From: CAWDLX01 sp963753485
GTDB taxonomy: Bacteria; Actinomycetota; Actinomycetes; Mycobacteriales; Micromonosporaceae
Direction: 5' to 3'
Length of the DNA stretch: 64,000 nucleotides
Assembly: GCA_963753485.1 (NCBI GenBank)
Contig: CAVWCL010000003.1
Coordinates: forward strand, 771,990 to 835,989
The first letter of the stretch is position 1, and every line of letters begins with the position of its first letter. The position numbers were made by a program, and so were the translations under genes. The notes below the pieces were generated by a model. It ran no database searches. It was not told the origin of the DNA and was given only the letters and a program-made list of their open reading frames with translations. Below, one piece after another: positions 52,721-61,352 of this stretch.

Positions 52721-53647
52721 CTACCGGTCGGCCGGGCCCGACGCCTGGGTGAGCCACCGCACCGGGTCGTCGTCGAGGTCGCGGACGCCGGCGTCCCAGA
52801 GCGCGCCGGCGACCAGGGTGCGGCGGTGTGCCGCGTAGGTGAGCACATGGGCCACGACCGCGCCGATCGTGTAGACCTCGACCGGCTCACCCGGACAGAC
52901 CAGGGCGTCGTCCAGCCGTTCGTGCTCAACGGCGTCGGCGATGGTGGCCAGGAAGGCCGGGCCGACCACCGCCAGCCGGGCGCGCAGTTCGGGCACGGTG
53001 CGGGTCCGCTCCCCGGCCATGTCGTACTCGGCGCCGGCGATCCCGGCGTTCCACATCTCGAGCTGCCCGACCAGCCGGGCCAGCAGCGACCGCAGGGTGG
53101 GGTTCTGGTCGATCCCCTCAACCGACATCTCGATCGGCCGGTCAAGCTGAGCCTCAGCAAGCGCATCGGCGCGCTGCAGCATCTGGTCGAGCAGCCACCG
53201 GTGGTGCTCCAGCATGCCGAGTACCAGATCCATGGAGCTCACCCTTCTGGAGGCGGGCAGCCGAATGCTCGCCGGCGGATGGAAATGGACGCCGTTGGGC
53301 GCGTCGATGCGCAGGCCGCCGGGACGCAGCCGCCAGCGCGCCGGGCTGTTCCCGTAGAACCGTACGAACGCGCGGGTGAACGCCTCCTGCGACGAGTACC
53401 CGGCCTCCACCGCGATGTCGAGGACGGTGCGATCGGTGGCCAGCAGGCGGTACGCCGCCCGCTCCAGGAGAACCCGGCGGCGAAACCGCCCGGGCGACTC
53501 CCCGGACAGTGCGTGGACGACCCGGTCGAAGTGGAAGCGCGACAGGTGCACCCGCCGGGCGAGCTCGGCGCCGGTCGCGTCGTGCTCATCGAGCGCCGCG
53601 CTGAGCACCGCCACGAAGGCGGCGAACACATCGGGCGCGCCGGTCAT
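52721..53647 (-). CDS. AraC-family regulator fused to a DinB-like domain
   Basis: A 308-residue protein. The AraC double HTH is at the N-terminus (residues 15-115: ELARRVHLSRFHFDRVVHAL and EAGYSSQEAFTRAFVRFYG). The C-terminal 170 residues form a helical DinB-like four-helix domain (MLEHHRWLLDQMLQRADALA, then VVAHVLTYAAHRRTLVAGAL with the H-x3-HR metal triad). In known AraC-DinB fusions the second domain is thought to bind a ligand or metal. A GTG/ATG start at 53647 is used. The target gene is unknown; its upstream region contains no gene for 339 bases. Confidence 0.88.
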   Translation of the reverse strand: MTGAPDVFAAFVAVLSAALDEHDATGAELARRVHLSRFHFDRVVHALSGESPGRFRRRVLLERAAYRLLATDRTVLDIAVEAGYSSQEAFTRAFVRFYGNSPARWRLRPGGLRIDAPNGVHFHPPASIRLPASRRVSSMDLVLGMLEHHRWLLDQMLQRADALAEAQLDRPIEMSVEGIDQNPTLRSLLARLVGQLEMWNAGIAGAEYDMAGERTRTVPELRARLAVVGPAFLATIADAVEHERLDDALVCPGEPVEVYTIGAVVAHVLTYAAHRRTLVAGALWDAGVRDLDDDPVRWLTQASGPADR

Positions 53648-53986
53648 GGCGCCATTCTGCGGCCCGGGAGGGCGAAGCGTTTGATCGCGATTGCGGTATC
53701 CCGGTTTCCAGCGGTCACGTTGCCGCCGGTCGAGCCGGGAGAATCCGGGCCATGGCTGCCAAGAGCGCCATGTTGGGGAATGGCCGCGACGGGAAGAGCC
53801 GACGCGTGTACGGCCGGCGACGGTCGCTGGTGCACACCATCACCGTCGTCGAGGTGACGTTCTCGACGACGGCGATGCTCACGCCTGGGAGCTCCACCGC
53901 AGAACCAGGGTCGGCCACGGTGACCGAGGTCCGACAAAGACGGCCCACGGCCTCGCCCTCGCCGGCGGGTGTGACACTGGCGCATA
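53648..53986. other. intergenic, nothing recognised
   Basis: 339 bases between the AraC-DinB regulator and the divergent phosphotransferase. Short open frames on both strands have no domain pattern or ribosome site. Presumably holds both promoters. Confidence 0.5.
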
Positions 53987-55048
53987 GTGAACGACAACGA
54001 GGACCGGCCCGGGCGCCGCCACGACGCGGCCGCGGCGCAACGGCTACGCGCGTGGGTACGGGCGGATTTCGGGCTGGACCTGGTCACGCTCGAGCCAGCC
54101 GGCCATGGCGCGGACCTGTCCGCGCAGGTATGGCGGGGCACCTGCGCCGGCGCGGCCGCGTACGCGGTCAAGCTCAGTGGGGCAGGCACGGCGGCCGGGT
54201 TGGTGGTCTCGGCTCAGCTGGCGCAACGCGGGATACCGGGTGCCGTCGGGCCGGTGCCCACCCACGACGGGCGACTGTGGAGCGAGCACGGGGGGCGTCG
54301 ACTCTCGGTTTCGCCGTGGGTGTCCGATGATCGCGCACTCTACGGGGTGATGGCCGCCGAGCACTGGGTGGCCTACGGCGCGCTGCTGGCCGAGGTACAC
54401 GCCACCGCGCCGACCGGCGGCCTGGCCGACCTCCTCCCGCGGGAGGATCACACCCACGACCGGCTCACGTCGACGGTCCGGTCGCTCGACGGCCGGCTGC
54501 ACACATCCGCCGGGCAGCGGGGACCGACTGACAGTCTCGTTCGCGCCCAGGCCGACGAGTGGCGCGCCTCGGCCGGCCTGGTGTCGGCCGTCCTTGACCG
54601 GGCTGACGCGCTCGGCCGTGAGCTTCGTCGCCGCCAGACTCCCGGCGTGGTCTGCCACGGCGACCCTCATCTCGGCAACCTGCTGCTGGGACCGGACGCG
54701 CGGGTCTGGTTGATCGACTGGGACGATGCGGTCCTGGCGCCCCGCGAACTGGATCTCATGTTCGTCATCCGTGGCGTGGTCGCCACGGCGCCCGTCGGCC
54801 GGCGGGAACAGTCGTTGTTCTTCGAGGGGTACGGCGCGGCCGTCGTGGACCCCGTCCGGTTGGCCTACCACCGATGTGTCCGCGCGCTGGACGACCTCAC
54901 CTACGACGCCGTCCAGGTCGTCGACACCCACCGGTACGCCGAGCCGGAGCGCGCGATCGCGTTGACCATGGTTCGACGCCAGCTATCGCCGGCCGGCCTG
55001 CCACACGTTGCCCTGTCGGCAGCGGGCCCTCGGACCCCAGAACGATGA
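53987..55048 (+). CDS. aminoglycoside/spectinomycin phosphotransferase-like kinase
   Basis: A 353-residue APH-superfamily kinase. The catalytic loop is VVCHGDPHLGNLLLG (residues about 222-236, HGDxxxxN), and the metal-binding LIDWDDAVLAPRELDL follows at 245-260. These match spectinomycin- and hygromycin-type phosphotransferases. Such enzymes transfer phosphate from ATP to antibiotic hydroxyls, but many genomic members act on other small molecules. The N-terminal lobe contains GHGADLSAQVWRG. A GTG start at 53987 with no strong ribosome site. It is divergent from the AraC-DinB gene, which might regulate it. Confidence 0.85.
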   Translation: MNDNEDRPGRRHDAAAAQRLRAWVRADFGLDLVTLEPAGHGADLSAQVWRGTCAGAAAYAVKLSGAGTAAGLVVSAQLAQRGIPGAVGPVPTHDGRLWSEHGGRRLSVSPWVSDDRALYGVMAAEHWVAYGALLAEVHATAPTGGLADLLPREDHTHDRLTSTVRSLDGRLHTSAGQRGPTDSLVRAQADEWRASAGLVSAVLDRADALGRELRRRQTPGVVCHGDPHLGNLLLGPDARVWLIDWDDAVLAPRELDLMFVIRGVVATAPVGRREQSLFFEGYGAAVVDPVRLAYHRCVRALDDLTYDAVQVVDTHRYAEPERAIALTMVRRQLSPAGLPHVALSAAGPRTPER

Positions 55049-55123
55049 GCCGCAAAGAACATGTGGCCTACTCGATCCCGATGGTTGTGACGGAGAAGCC
55101 TCAACACGTGTGAATCGGTTGGA

Positions 55124-56137
55124 TCAGGCGGACCGGCAGTCGATGACGACGAGGCCGGACGACGTCGTTCTGACCTCGGTCGTTGTCAGCCCGGCCGCTG
55201 CCGCGAGCGCCAGATAATCGTCGACGCTGCGCTCGCGCCCACCGGACAGCACCAGCATGCGAAGGTCCATCTCGGCGAACATGCCCGGATCGTCGCCGGC
55301 GGTGCCATGCGACTCGACGATGACCACATGGCCGGCATCACCGGCGGCCTCGGCGCACCTGCGCAAGATCGCGACGGCCGGCTCGTCATCCCAGCCGTGG
55401 AGCACGGCGCTGAGCAGATACACGTCCCCGCCGGCGGGCAGCGGGTCGAGGAAGCTCTGGGCGGCGAACTCACACCGCCCGTCCAGCCCGCGCTCGGCCA
55501 GGAACCGGCGGCCCCGGGCTACGGTGTCGGGCAACTCGACCAGGGTGCCACGGACACCGGCATTGGCCCGCAGCACCTCGGCCAGTAACGCACCGGTTCC
55601 GCCACCGACATCGACGACGTGTCGCACCCCGGACCAGTCGTAGGCGGTGGCTGCCGTGGTCCGCGTCGAGCCCGCCATCGTCGCGTCGAACGAGGCGGCC
55701 AGGGCGGGGTCGGCGGCGAGGTAGTCCCAGAACGGCGCGCCGAAGACCGCCTCCCACGCGGGTTGGCCGGTGCGGACCGTATGTATGAGGTGGGTGAACA
55801 CCAGGTCCATCCGGCCGCCGAACTCATCCAGGTCGAACATCGTCCGCATGCCCGATGGATGGTCCGACCGGAGGAGGTCGGCGATGTCGTTGATGGTGAA
55901 CCGCCCGGGCGCGGGTTCGCCGAACACCCCGCGGCAGGTGAGGTGCCGCAACATGCGGCCCAGCGCTTCGACGTCGGTGCCGGACCGTTCCGCCAGATCC
56001 TCGATGCGCTCGGCACCGCCGGCCATCAGGTCGGCCAATCGCAGCGTGGCGGCCACCCGGACCGCCATCGGTGTCACCAGATCGGTGATCGGGGCCAGCC
56101 GCTGCCAGGCCGATGACGCACTCTGCGTTGACGTCAT
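55124..56137 (-). CDS. SAM-dependent O-methyltransferase (family 2, ASMT-like)
   Basis: A 337-residue enzyme with an N-terminal dimerisation winged helix (residues 10-100; ATLRLADLMAGGAERIEDLA) and a Rossmann methyltransferase domain with HVVDVGGGTGALLAEVL (SAM loop, near 175). The LHGWDDEPAVAILRRCAEAA region near 245 carries the catalytic His-x-Trp-x-Asp. This type O-methylates polyketides or other small aromatic compounds. It is not clustered with any biosynthetic genes in the window. It converges on the phosphotransferase gene 75 bases away. Confidence 0.93.
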   Translation of the reverse strand: MTSTQSASSAWQRLAPITDLVTPMAVRVAATLRLADLMAGGAERIEDLAERSGTDVEALGRMLRHLTCRGVFGEPAPGRFTINDIADLLRSDHPSGMRTMFDLDEFGGRMDLVFTHLIHTVRTGQPAWEAVFGAPFWDYLAADPALAASFDATMAGSTRTTAATAYDWSGVRHVVDVGGGTGALLAEVLRANAGVRGTLVELPDTVARGRRFLAERGLDGRCEFAAQSFLDPLPAGGDVYLLSAVLHGWDDEPAVAILRRCAEAAGDAGHVVIVESHGTAGDDPGMFAEMDLRMLVLSGGRERSVDDYLALAAAAGLTTTEVRTTSSGLVVIDCRSA

Positions 56138-56272
56138 TGCCCTACGCTAACAGCTGCATCACAACGTAGGGACCACACAACGCCGGGTATGACCCGAACA
56201 CACTCGGGACGCTGGGCGTCTTCGGCTCGGCCGTTGTCGATGGGCGGACCCGCGCGGCCCTAGCGTGGGCAG

Positions 56273-57139
56273 CTACTGACTCATGGGCTCGGATGGACTC
56301 GTCATGATGGCGTACCGGCGGGTGGTGGCTGCCGCGTATGCGCCGCCGGCGAGCAGTCCAACCAGCACGGTCAGCAGGATCCACGCGGCCGGGCGGGCCC
56401 AGTGCACCGAACCCGCGTAGCGCAGCAGGGTGATGAGACCAAGTGCGCCGAAGATCGGGTAGATCGGGGCAGCGACCCGCAGCCGGTGCCAGTCGTCTTC
56501 CCAGATCCCCTGAGCGAGGCCAACGCCCAGCCCGATCCCCCACGCTCCGAGCGCCCGAGCGGTCAGCGGCGTCAGCGGCCATGGCCACACCCGCGCCATG
56601 AGTGTCGGGGCGAGCAGCAGGATCGCCCCGGGACCGGCCAGCGCGCCCGACGCCACACCCAGCCCCAGCTTCCACCCCCGCGACAGCCGGTGCAGCCGCG
56701 GCGGATCGGCGCCGGCCACCCGCCGCTGGCCGATCAGGGCCGCCGTCATGGCGGCCGGGAACGCCAGGTACACGACCAGCCACGCCCACGCCACCAGTCG
56801 CGCGGTCGCCGGGTGGCCCGGTCCAAAGTGGAACAGATCGCGGTGGATGACGGTGACCGCCAACGTGATCACCGAGAAGATCAGCACGGGAACGCCGGCC
56901 AGGCGGGCGTTGGCCCAGACCGGCGTGCGGGCGGCGACGATCTCCGACAGGCCGCTGGACAGATAACCCACGCCCAGCATCGCCGCCGTCAACGGCACCG
57001 CGATCGTCCAGGCGAAGAACCGGTCGGTCGCGCCACTACCCAGGTACAGAATCGTGCCGAGGGTGAACACCAACCCAGCCGCCACGACGAGTACCCGACG
57101 CATACCGGCGGTGGTGCGCCGGGGCGACGTACCGGTCAC
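56273..57139 (-). CDS. polytopic membrane protein, unknown
   Basis: About 288 residues, with seven to eight hydrophobic segments (VVAAGLVFTLGTILYLG, FAWTIAVPLTAAMLGVGYLS, VPVLIFSVITLAVTVI, VAWAWLVVYLAFPAAMTAAL and more). Between segments four and five is HRLSRGWKLGLGVASGALAG. I recognise no transporter or enzyme family. The GTG at 57139 is preferred because gggagga lies seven bases upstream; a second GTG two codons earlier is possible. Confidence 0.75.
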   Translation of the reverse strand: MTGTSPRRTTAGMRRVLVVAAGLVFTLGTILYLGSGATDRFFAWTIAVPLTAAMLGVGYLSSGLSEIVAARTPVWANARLAGVPVLIFSVITLAVTVIHRDLFHFGPGHPATARLVAWAWLVVYLAFPAAMTAALIGQRRVAGADPPRLHRLSRGWKLGLGVASGALAGPGAILLLAPTLMARVWPWPLTPLTARALGAWGIGLGVGLAQGIWEDDWHRLRVAAPIYPIFGALGLITLLRYAGSVHWARPAAWILLTVLVGLLAGGAYAAATTRRYAIMTSPSEPMSQ

Positions 57140-57169
57140 CGCCACTCCTCCCCGCGGCTTGTGGTGGCA

Positions 57170-57367
57170 TCAGTCAACCAGATCACCGACGTTGTCCGAG
57201 GGACACGTCACCGTGCCGCCAACCGACACATAGTGATCGTCGCACGCGCCGCCCGATCCGACCTCGCCGGCCGACGACCTACCAGGACGGTGGTACGTCG
57301 CTGCCGGGAAGCGGGGGGCGGTCAGCCCCGCAATCGCCGGCAATAACCCGGCGACGAGGGTGGTCAT
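57170..57367 (-). other. short open frame, possible gene fragment
   Basis: A 65-codon frame ending CDDHYVSVGGTVTCPSDNV then GDLVD. The two cysteines and the composition of the last 25 residues look protein-like, but the first 40 do not. It may be the tail of a lost secreted protein. There is no ribosome site, so I do not call it a gene. Confidence 0.2.
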
Positions 57368-57377
57368 CTCCGCAACA

Positions 57378-58124
57378 ATGGCCGACGTGGAGGAGGTCGA
57401 GGTCGTCGTTGCTCATAACGAGCGTGCGACCCTACGTGTCGGCGCCGTGTTCCTGAAGATCGACGCTGATCAGACGCGTACCGACGTCGAAGTCGAGGCG
57501 ATGGCCATGGCGCCGGTCCCGACTCCGGAGGTCCTGTGGCGCAAGCCGCCCGTGCTCGCGCTCGCCGCCCTCCCCGGGACGGCACTCGGCCGCCTCGGCC
57601 AGCCGTCGACCGCGTCATCTGCGGCGTGGGCCGCAGCGGGTGCCGCGGCCCGGATGCTGCACGACGCGCCGCTTCCGCCTTGGCCCGGTCGGAGCCTCGA
57701 CGAGATCGCACTGCGCCTTGAGGGCGAATGCGAGTGGCTGGTCGCGAGCGGCGTCCTTCCCACCGACCTGGTCACGCGCAACCGCCGGGTCGCCGAGGCC
57801 GCACTCCGGCCGTGGACACCGGTGTTCACGCACGGCGACCTGCAGGTCGGTCACGTGTTCGTCGACGGTGAGCAGATCACGGGCGTGATCGACTGGTCCG
57901 AGGCGGCTCAGGGCGATGCCCTGTTCGATCTCGCCACCATGACGCTGGGACACGAGGAGCATCTCGGCCATGTCGTAGCCGGCTACGGCACCGACGTCGA
58001 TCTCGACGTGATCCACGCGTGGTGGTCCTGGCGAAGCCTGGTGGTCATCCGGTGGCTGGTCGAACACGGCTTCGACCCGTTCTCGCCAGGCTGCGAGGTC
58101 GATGTGCTGAGATCCCGGATGTGA
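57378..58124 (+). CDS. phosphotransferase of the macrolide 2'-kinase-like type
   Basis: A 248-residue APH-superfamily kinase. The catalytic loop is HGDLQVGHVFVDG (residues about 152-164); the Asn of HGDxxxxN is replaced by His, as in macrolide phosphotransferases (HGDxHxGH). The following GVIDWSEAAQGDALFDLATM also resembles the Mph group. It is shorter than Mph enzymes (about 300 residues): the N-lobe is small (EEVEVVVAHNERATLRVGAV). The ATG at 57378 is chosen over one six codons upstream. Substrate uncertain; a resistance role is only possible. Confidence 0.8.
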   Translation: MADVEEVEVVVAHNERATLRVGAVFLKIDADQTRTDVEVEAMAMAPVPTPEVLWRKPPVLALAALPGTALGRLGQPSTASSAAWAAAGAAARMLHDAPLPPWPGRSLDEIALRLEGECEWLVASGVLPTDLVTRNRRVAEAALRPWTPVFTHGDLQVGHVFVDGEQITGVIDWSEAAQGDALFDLATMTLGHEEHLGHVVAGYGTDVDLDVIHAWWSWRSLVVIRWLVEHGFDPFSPGCEVDVLRSRM

Positions 58125-58176
58125 GGCGGCGGCCCACTCCATCCTCAACTGGCCGCGGGGATGGCACCATGTCGGC

Positions 58177-58545
58177 ATGGGTGAGGTGACCGACTACATC
58201 GCCGGCCACGACGAGCCCGCCCGCTCGGTGCTCGAGCGGTACCGGGCGTGTGCGGTGGCCGTTGTGCCGGAGGCCGAGGAGGGCACGAGCTATGGCATGG
58301 CGGCGTTGCGCTACCACGGCCGGCCGCTCATCAGCGTGGTCTCGACGAATCAGGGCTACTCGGTGTTCCCGTTCAGTTCCGCGGTCGTCGCGAGCGTGAT
58401 CGCGGAGTTCGATGACTTCGAGTCCACCAAGGGTGGCATCAGGTTCACCGAGAAGCGCCACCTGCCGGACACGGCGTTCGAAGCGCTCGTGACGCGTCGG
58501 CGCGACGAGATCGACGCTGCTCTGTCAAAACCTCGCCGCCGCTGA
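58177..58545 (+). CDS. DUF1801 / iron-chaperone-like protein
   Basis: A 122-residue small protein of the DUF1801 (YdhG-like) fold, starting MGEVTDYIAGHDEPARSVLE. The SYGMAALRYHGRPLISVVST and FPFSSAVVASVIAEF segments, with the GGIRFTEKRHLPDTAFEALV end, match the family. Some relatives are annotated as iron chaperones (frataxin-like); the real function is unclear. 52 bases separate it from the upstream kinase gene. Confidence 0.87.
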   Translation: MGEVTDYIAGHDEPARSVLERYRACAVAVVPEAEEGTSYGMAALRYHGRPLISVVSTNQGYSVFPFSSAVVASVIAEFDDFESTKGGIRFTEKRHLPDTAFEALVTRRRDEIDAALSKPRRR

Positions 58546-58635
58546 GCGTGCATCGACCCGTTGGCCCGCCGGTTGCTGCACGGCAACCCGTCGCAGCCGC
58601 GTCTCCGGCGATCTCAGCCTTTGTAGGATTCGTGG

Positions 58636-58959
58636 GTGGGCGACCTCCTTGACGACTTCATCCGCGCGAATCGTGAGCGCAGCCTTGGCGCCTACGGGGT
58701 CCACCTGTACCACGATGGCCGCCCGCCGATCGAGCGGCGGGTCCGATCCGACGACCGGGTGAACCTCTACTCGGTCGCAAAGACGTTCACCTCGGTGGCG
58801 CTCGGACTTGCGGAGGCCGAGGGACGTCTCACCCTCAACGATCGGCTCCTCGACCACTTCCCTGAACTACGGGCGGCCGCCACGGTGACCGCCCACTCCG
58901 AACGCGAGGTCGACCTGCTCGATGCGATCCACGAGCTGGTCATGGATCGGCTGGCCTGA
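58636..58959 (+). pseudogene. serine hydrolase (beta-lactamase family) with a large internal deletion
   Basis: A 107-codon frame with a GTG start. It begins like a class C beta-lactamase/serine hydrolase: RVNLYSVAKTFTSVALGLAE (containing the SxxK nucleophile motif SVAK) and GRLTLNDRLLDHFPEL. It then jumps to a C-terminal-looking EREVDLLDAIHELVMDRLA. The YxN and KTG motifs and some 250 residues of the fold are missing. No frameshift is needed, so an internal deletion joined the two ends in frame. The product is very unlikely to be active. Confidence 0.8.
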
Positions 58960-58966
58960 CAACTCC

Positions 58967-59959
58967 TCATGGCATGGCGCCTTCCCCGTGGTGTGAGCGC
59001 TGGACGGCGACCATTCCCCGGCAAGGTCGGCGGCAGGCCCGCGTCTGCTGTGGCCCCCGAGGCGGGCCCGCCGTGCTGTAGGGAAGGCCGAGAAGGGTGG
59101 CGAGCAGGTACGGTTCGGTGCCGGCGAGCCCGACCGACTGGTACAGGGTGATCTCGGTCGGGCTGGTCCGACCAGGGTGATCTCCGGCGAGCACGGCTCC
59201 CAGATGTAGCGCCCTCGCGCCCGCCAGTACCGCCGGCGGGTCGTAGGAGGCGAGTTGGTCGGGCGAGTCGGTGACCAGAAGGCCGGCCCGTTCGGGTAGG
59301 TCAGGACCGAACTCGGCGCGGTCGACCTGTTTCGGGCCGACCGCGTTGACGGCGGTGCCCGGTGCCAGCTGCGCCGCGTCGATGACCGGGGTCCCCGACG
59401 TGGTGGCCAGCACCACGATGTCCCGGTCCGCGATGGCGTCGTTCGCGGTGGCGACCGCCCGGGCCGGCACCCCGAGAACGTCGGCCGCGCGGGCGGCGAA
59501 CGCCGTGCGCCGGGCCAGCGTGGTGCTGAACACCGCCACGTCGGTCAGCTCACGTACGGCCGCGACCGCCCACAACTGGGCCCACGCCTGCCGACCCGTG
59601 CCGATCAGACCGAGCCGACTCGCATCCGGTCGGGCCAGCGCCTGCACCGCGGCGCCACCGAGCGCGCCGGTACGGTACTCGCCCAGGGTCGAGCCCACGG
59701 CGATGCCGGCGAGCTCGCCCTGCGGCTCGGCGTGCACCACGACCAGTTGCTCGCCGCCCACGTAGGTGTCGTAGCTGCGATACCCGTACCAGTGCCCGCC
59801 GAGGCGGCCACAGGTGAACGTCAACCCGTCCGCGTGCACCCGCGGTGGTGCGGTCAACTCGCCCCGGTACGCCGCCACCAGTGCTTGAGACATCGCTGCC
59901 ACCGCCGTCCGCGGGGCCAACCGCTCGGTCACGGCCGCGTCGTCCAGCACGGTCACCAT
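58967..59959 (-). CDS. ornithine cyclodeaminase family protein
   Basis: A 330-residue NAD(P)-binding enzyme of the OCD/mu-crystallin family. The Rossmann motif is LGLIGTGRQAWAQLWAVAAV (near residue 115), preceded by GALGGAAVQALARPD. Family segments GTAVNAVGPKQVDRAEFGPD and TEITLYQSVGLAGTEPYLLA are clear. Known members deaminate ornithine to proline or reduce imines. Residues after LLATLLG (about 40) are basic and unlike the family; they may be a new tail from a 3' rearrangement next to the deleted serine hydrolase. It converges on that pseudogene. Confidence 0.88.
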   Translation of the reverse strand: MVTVLDDAAVTERLAPRTAVAAMSQALVAAYRGELTAPPRVHADGLTFTCGRLGGHWYGYRSYDTYVGGEQLVVVHAEPQGELAGIAVGSTLGEYRTGALGGAAVQALARPDASRLGLIGTGRQAWAQLWAVAAVRELTDVAVFSTTLARRTAFAARAADVLGVPARAVATANDAIADRDIVVLATTSGTPVIDAAQLAPGTAVNAVGPKQVDRAEFGPDLPERAGLLVTDSPDQLASYDPPAVLAGARALHLGAVLAGDHPGRTSPTEITLYQSVGLAGTEPYLLATLLGLPYSTAGPPRGPQQTRACRRPCRGMVAVQRSHHGEGAMP

Positions 59960-60049
59960 GACCGAATCATCGCCGATGGCGGACCCGCCGGCGAGTCCAA
60001 CTCCGTGGCCGGCACCCGTCCCTCCACCAACGAGGACGGCTGGTGCGAC

Positions 60050-60716
60050 TCAGTCGATCGGGATGGTGTAGCCGCCCAGGTGGTCCGGGTCCACCGCCAG
60101 GAACTGTTGCGCGAACGTGGGTGTCAGCCCCCCTGGTACGGGCGCCTGAGTCAGCACCGAGGCGGTCGCAGCCAGCGAGTCGGAGGTAGCTGTCGAACGG
60201 ATCGCCGCCGTACGACAACCGCACCAGATACCCCGAGCCGTCCGTTCCCGGGCAGCTGGCTGCGGGCCATCGCAGACCGGGCCGTAGCCCGTTCACCAGT
60301 GCCACGAACGTCACGGCCTGGTCGCGGGTCAGCCGGGTCGAGTCCTTCAGGTTGGACGTGCACAGCACCGTCGCCTCGGCGGCGACAGCGGCGGCCAGGA
60401 CGTGCCGGTCGTCCTCGTCGGGAAGCACGACGTCAGCCAACGCACGCCAGTGCTCGTTGCCCGGCTCGACCTCGGCGAAGGGGAAGGCCCGGTTCATCGC
60501 GCGCACCAGCCGCTCGCCCGAGGCGCGGTCGAAGCCGGCGACGTTCTGCTCGAGGTGCTCGGTAACCTCGGCCAGGATCTGCTCGCTCCAGGTGATGGCA
60601 ATGATCTCCTGGTCGGCCGCGTACAGCAGATAGTCGCGCAGGACCCGGGAATACAGGACGTTGGCGTCGGCGAGGATGACGCGGATGAGGTCGGCCTCGC
60701 CGATGGGGTTGGTCAT
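60050..60716 (-). pseudogene. chimeric PIN-domain toxin fused to a frameshifted unrelated tail
   Basis: From the ATG at 60716 the frame gives a PIN nuclease: VILADANVLYSRVLRDYLLY (first Asp), EVTEHLEQNVAG, then VVLPDEDDRHVLAAAVAAEA and VLCTSNLKD. After about 125 residues the similarity stops, and another protein begins (LTRDQAVTFVALVNGLRPG, then SGYLVRLSYGGDPFDSYLRL). A frameshift near 60177 is then needed to continue to its natural end (LTPTFAQQFLAVDPDHLGGY, then TIPID, stop at 60050-60052). So the locus is a recombination joint of two broken genes. The PIN core still looks intact, so residual RNase activity is possible. Confidence 0.75.
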
Positions 60717-60880
60717 TCGGTCAGGCCGAGCTCGTTCTGCAAGGCTGCCAAGTCGGCCATCGCCTAGCGCCGACGGGGGCGCTCGGCGTCGAGGAACGCC
60801 CGGATCGAGGACACCCGGATGCGGTGGTGCGTGCCGACCTTGCGGAACTCCAGGAGGCCACGGTCCATGAGCTTGCGTTG
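60713..60880 (-). pseudogene. truncated helix-turn-helix antitoxin-like gene
   Basis: The reading frame gives QRKLMDRGLLEFRKVGTHHR then IRVSSIRAFLDAERP, typical of the excisionase/MerR-like DNA-binding antitoxins that precede PIN toxins. An in-frame TAG (60764-60766) interrupts it before MADLAALQNELGLTE. The true stop overlaps the PIN start (ATGA at 60713-60716), the normal coupling. The N-terminal half is missing, replaced by the oppositely oriented membrane gene. Thus both parts of this toxin-antitoxin pair are damaged. Confidence 0.68.
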
Positions 60881-60906
60881 CCCTACTGACCACAAGGAGC
60901 ACCTCG

Positions 60907-61265
60907 ATGTCCACATCGGCGCCCAGTTCCCAACTGTCCACTATGGCCGCGGCCAGCTATCGAAGCCCCGCGCACTCTGGCCGCAGATTCGCGGGTGGAG
61001 TCGGCCTGGCGATGCTCGGTCAGGTCATCACCGTGGCCTTCATCCTGATGCTCGGCAGTCTGTTGGTCGGCAGCATCGTTGACTACCTCACCCTTCTCGC
61101 CGAGGTTGTGCTCCTGACCGCCAGCCTGGTCCTCGGTATCCGGGCCATCAGGCACCGCGATCCCGGGTTCGGCTGGGCGTGCTGGCCGGTTGGGTCATCG
61201 GTACGGGGCTCCAATTCACGGCCCTGGCCATCGTCATCGTAGGTACGCTGGCAAGCTTCAACTAA
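60907..61265 (+). pseudogene. small membrane protein broken by a frameshift
   Basis: The ATG at 60907 starts a two-to-three-helix protein (GLAMLGQVITVAFILMLGSL, YLTLLAEVVLLTASLVLGIR). At about 61170 the frame goes wrong. A one-base shift restores LGVLAGWVIGTGLQFTALAI then VIVGTLASFN, ending at TAA 61263-61265. In the current frame the protein ends at 61242 with a serine-rich false tail. Either a recent frameshift or a sequencing error. A ribosome site (aaggagcacc) precedes the ATG. Family unknown. Confidence 0.7.
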
Positions 61266-61309
61266 CGCCAGCTCGACGGTCTCGGTTGAGTTACCGGAAT
61301 CATCAGATC

Positions 61310-61346
61310 GGGGCAGCCCGCCCGCGGGTCGCGGGCGGGCTGCCCC
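61310..61346. terminator. 17-bp perfect GC stem-loop
   Basis: Arms 61310-61326 (ggggcagcccgcccgcg) and 61330-61346 pair without mismatch around a 3-base loop. It lies six bases beyond the trypsin-like protease stop and 44 bases beyond the end of the opposing membrane pseudogene, so it may terminate both. Confidence 0.9.
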
Positions 61347-61352
61347 GTCAGG

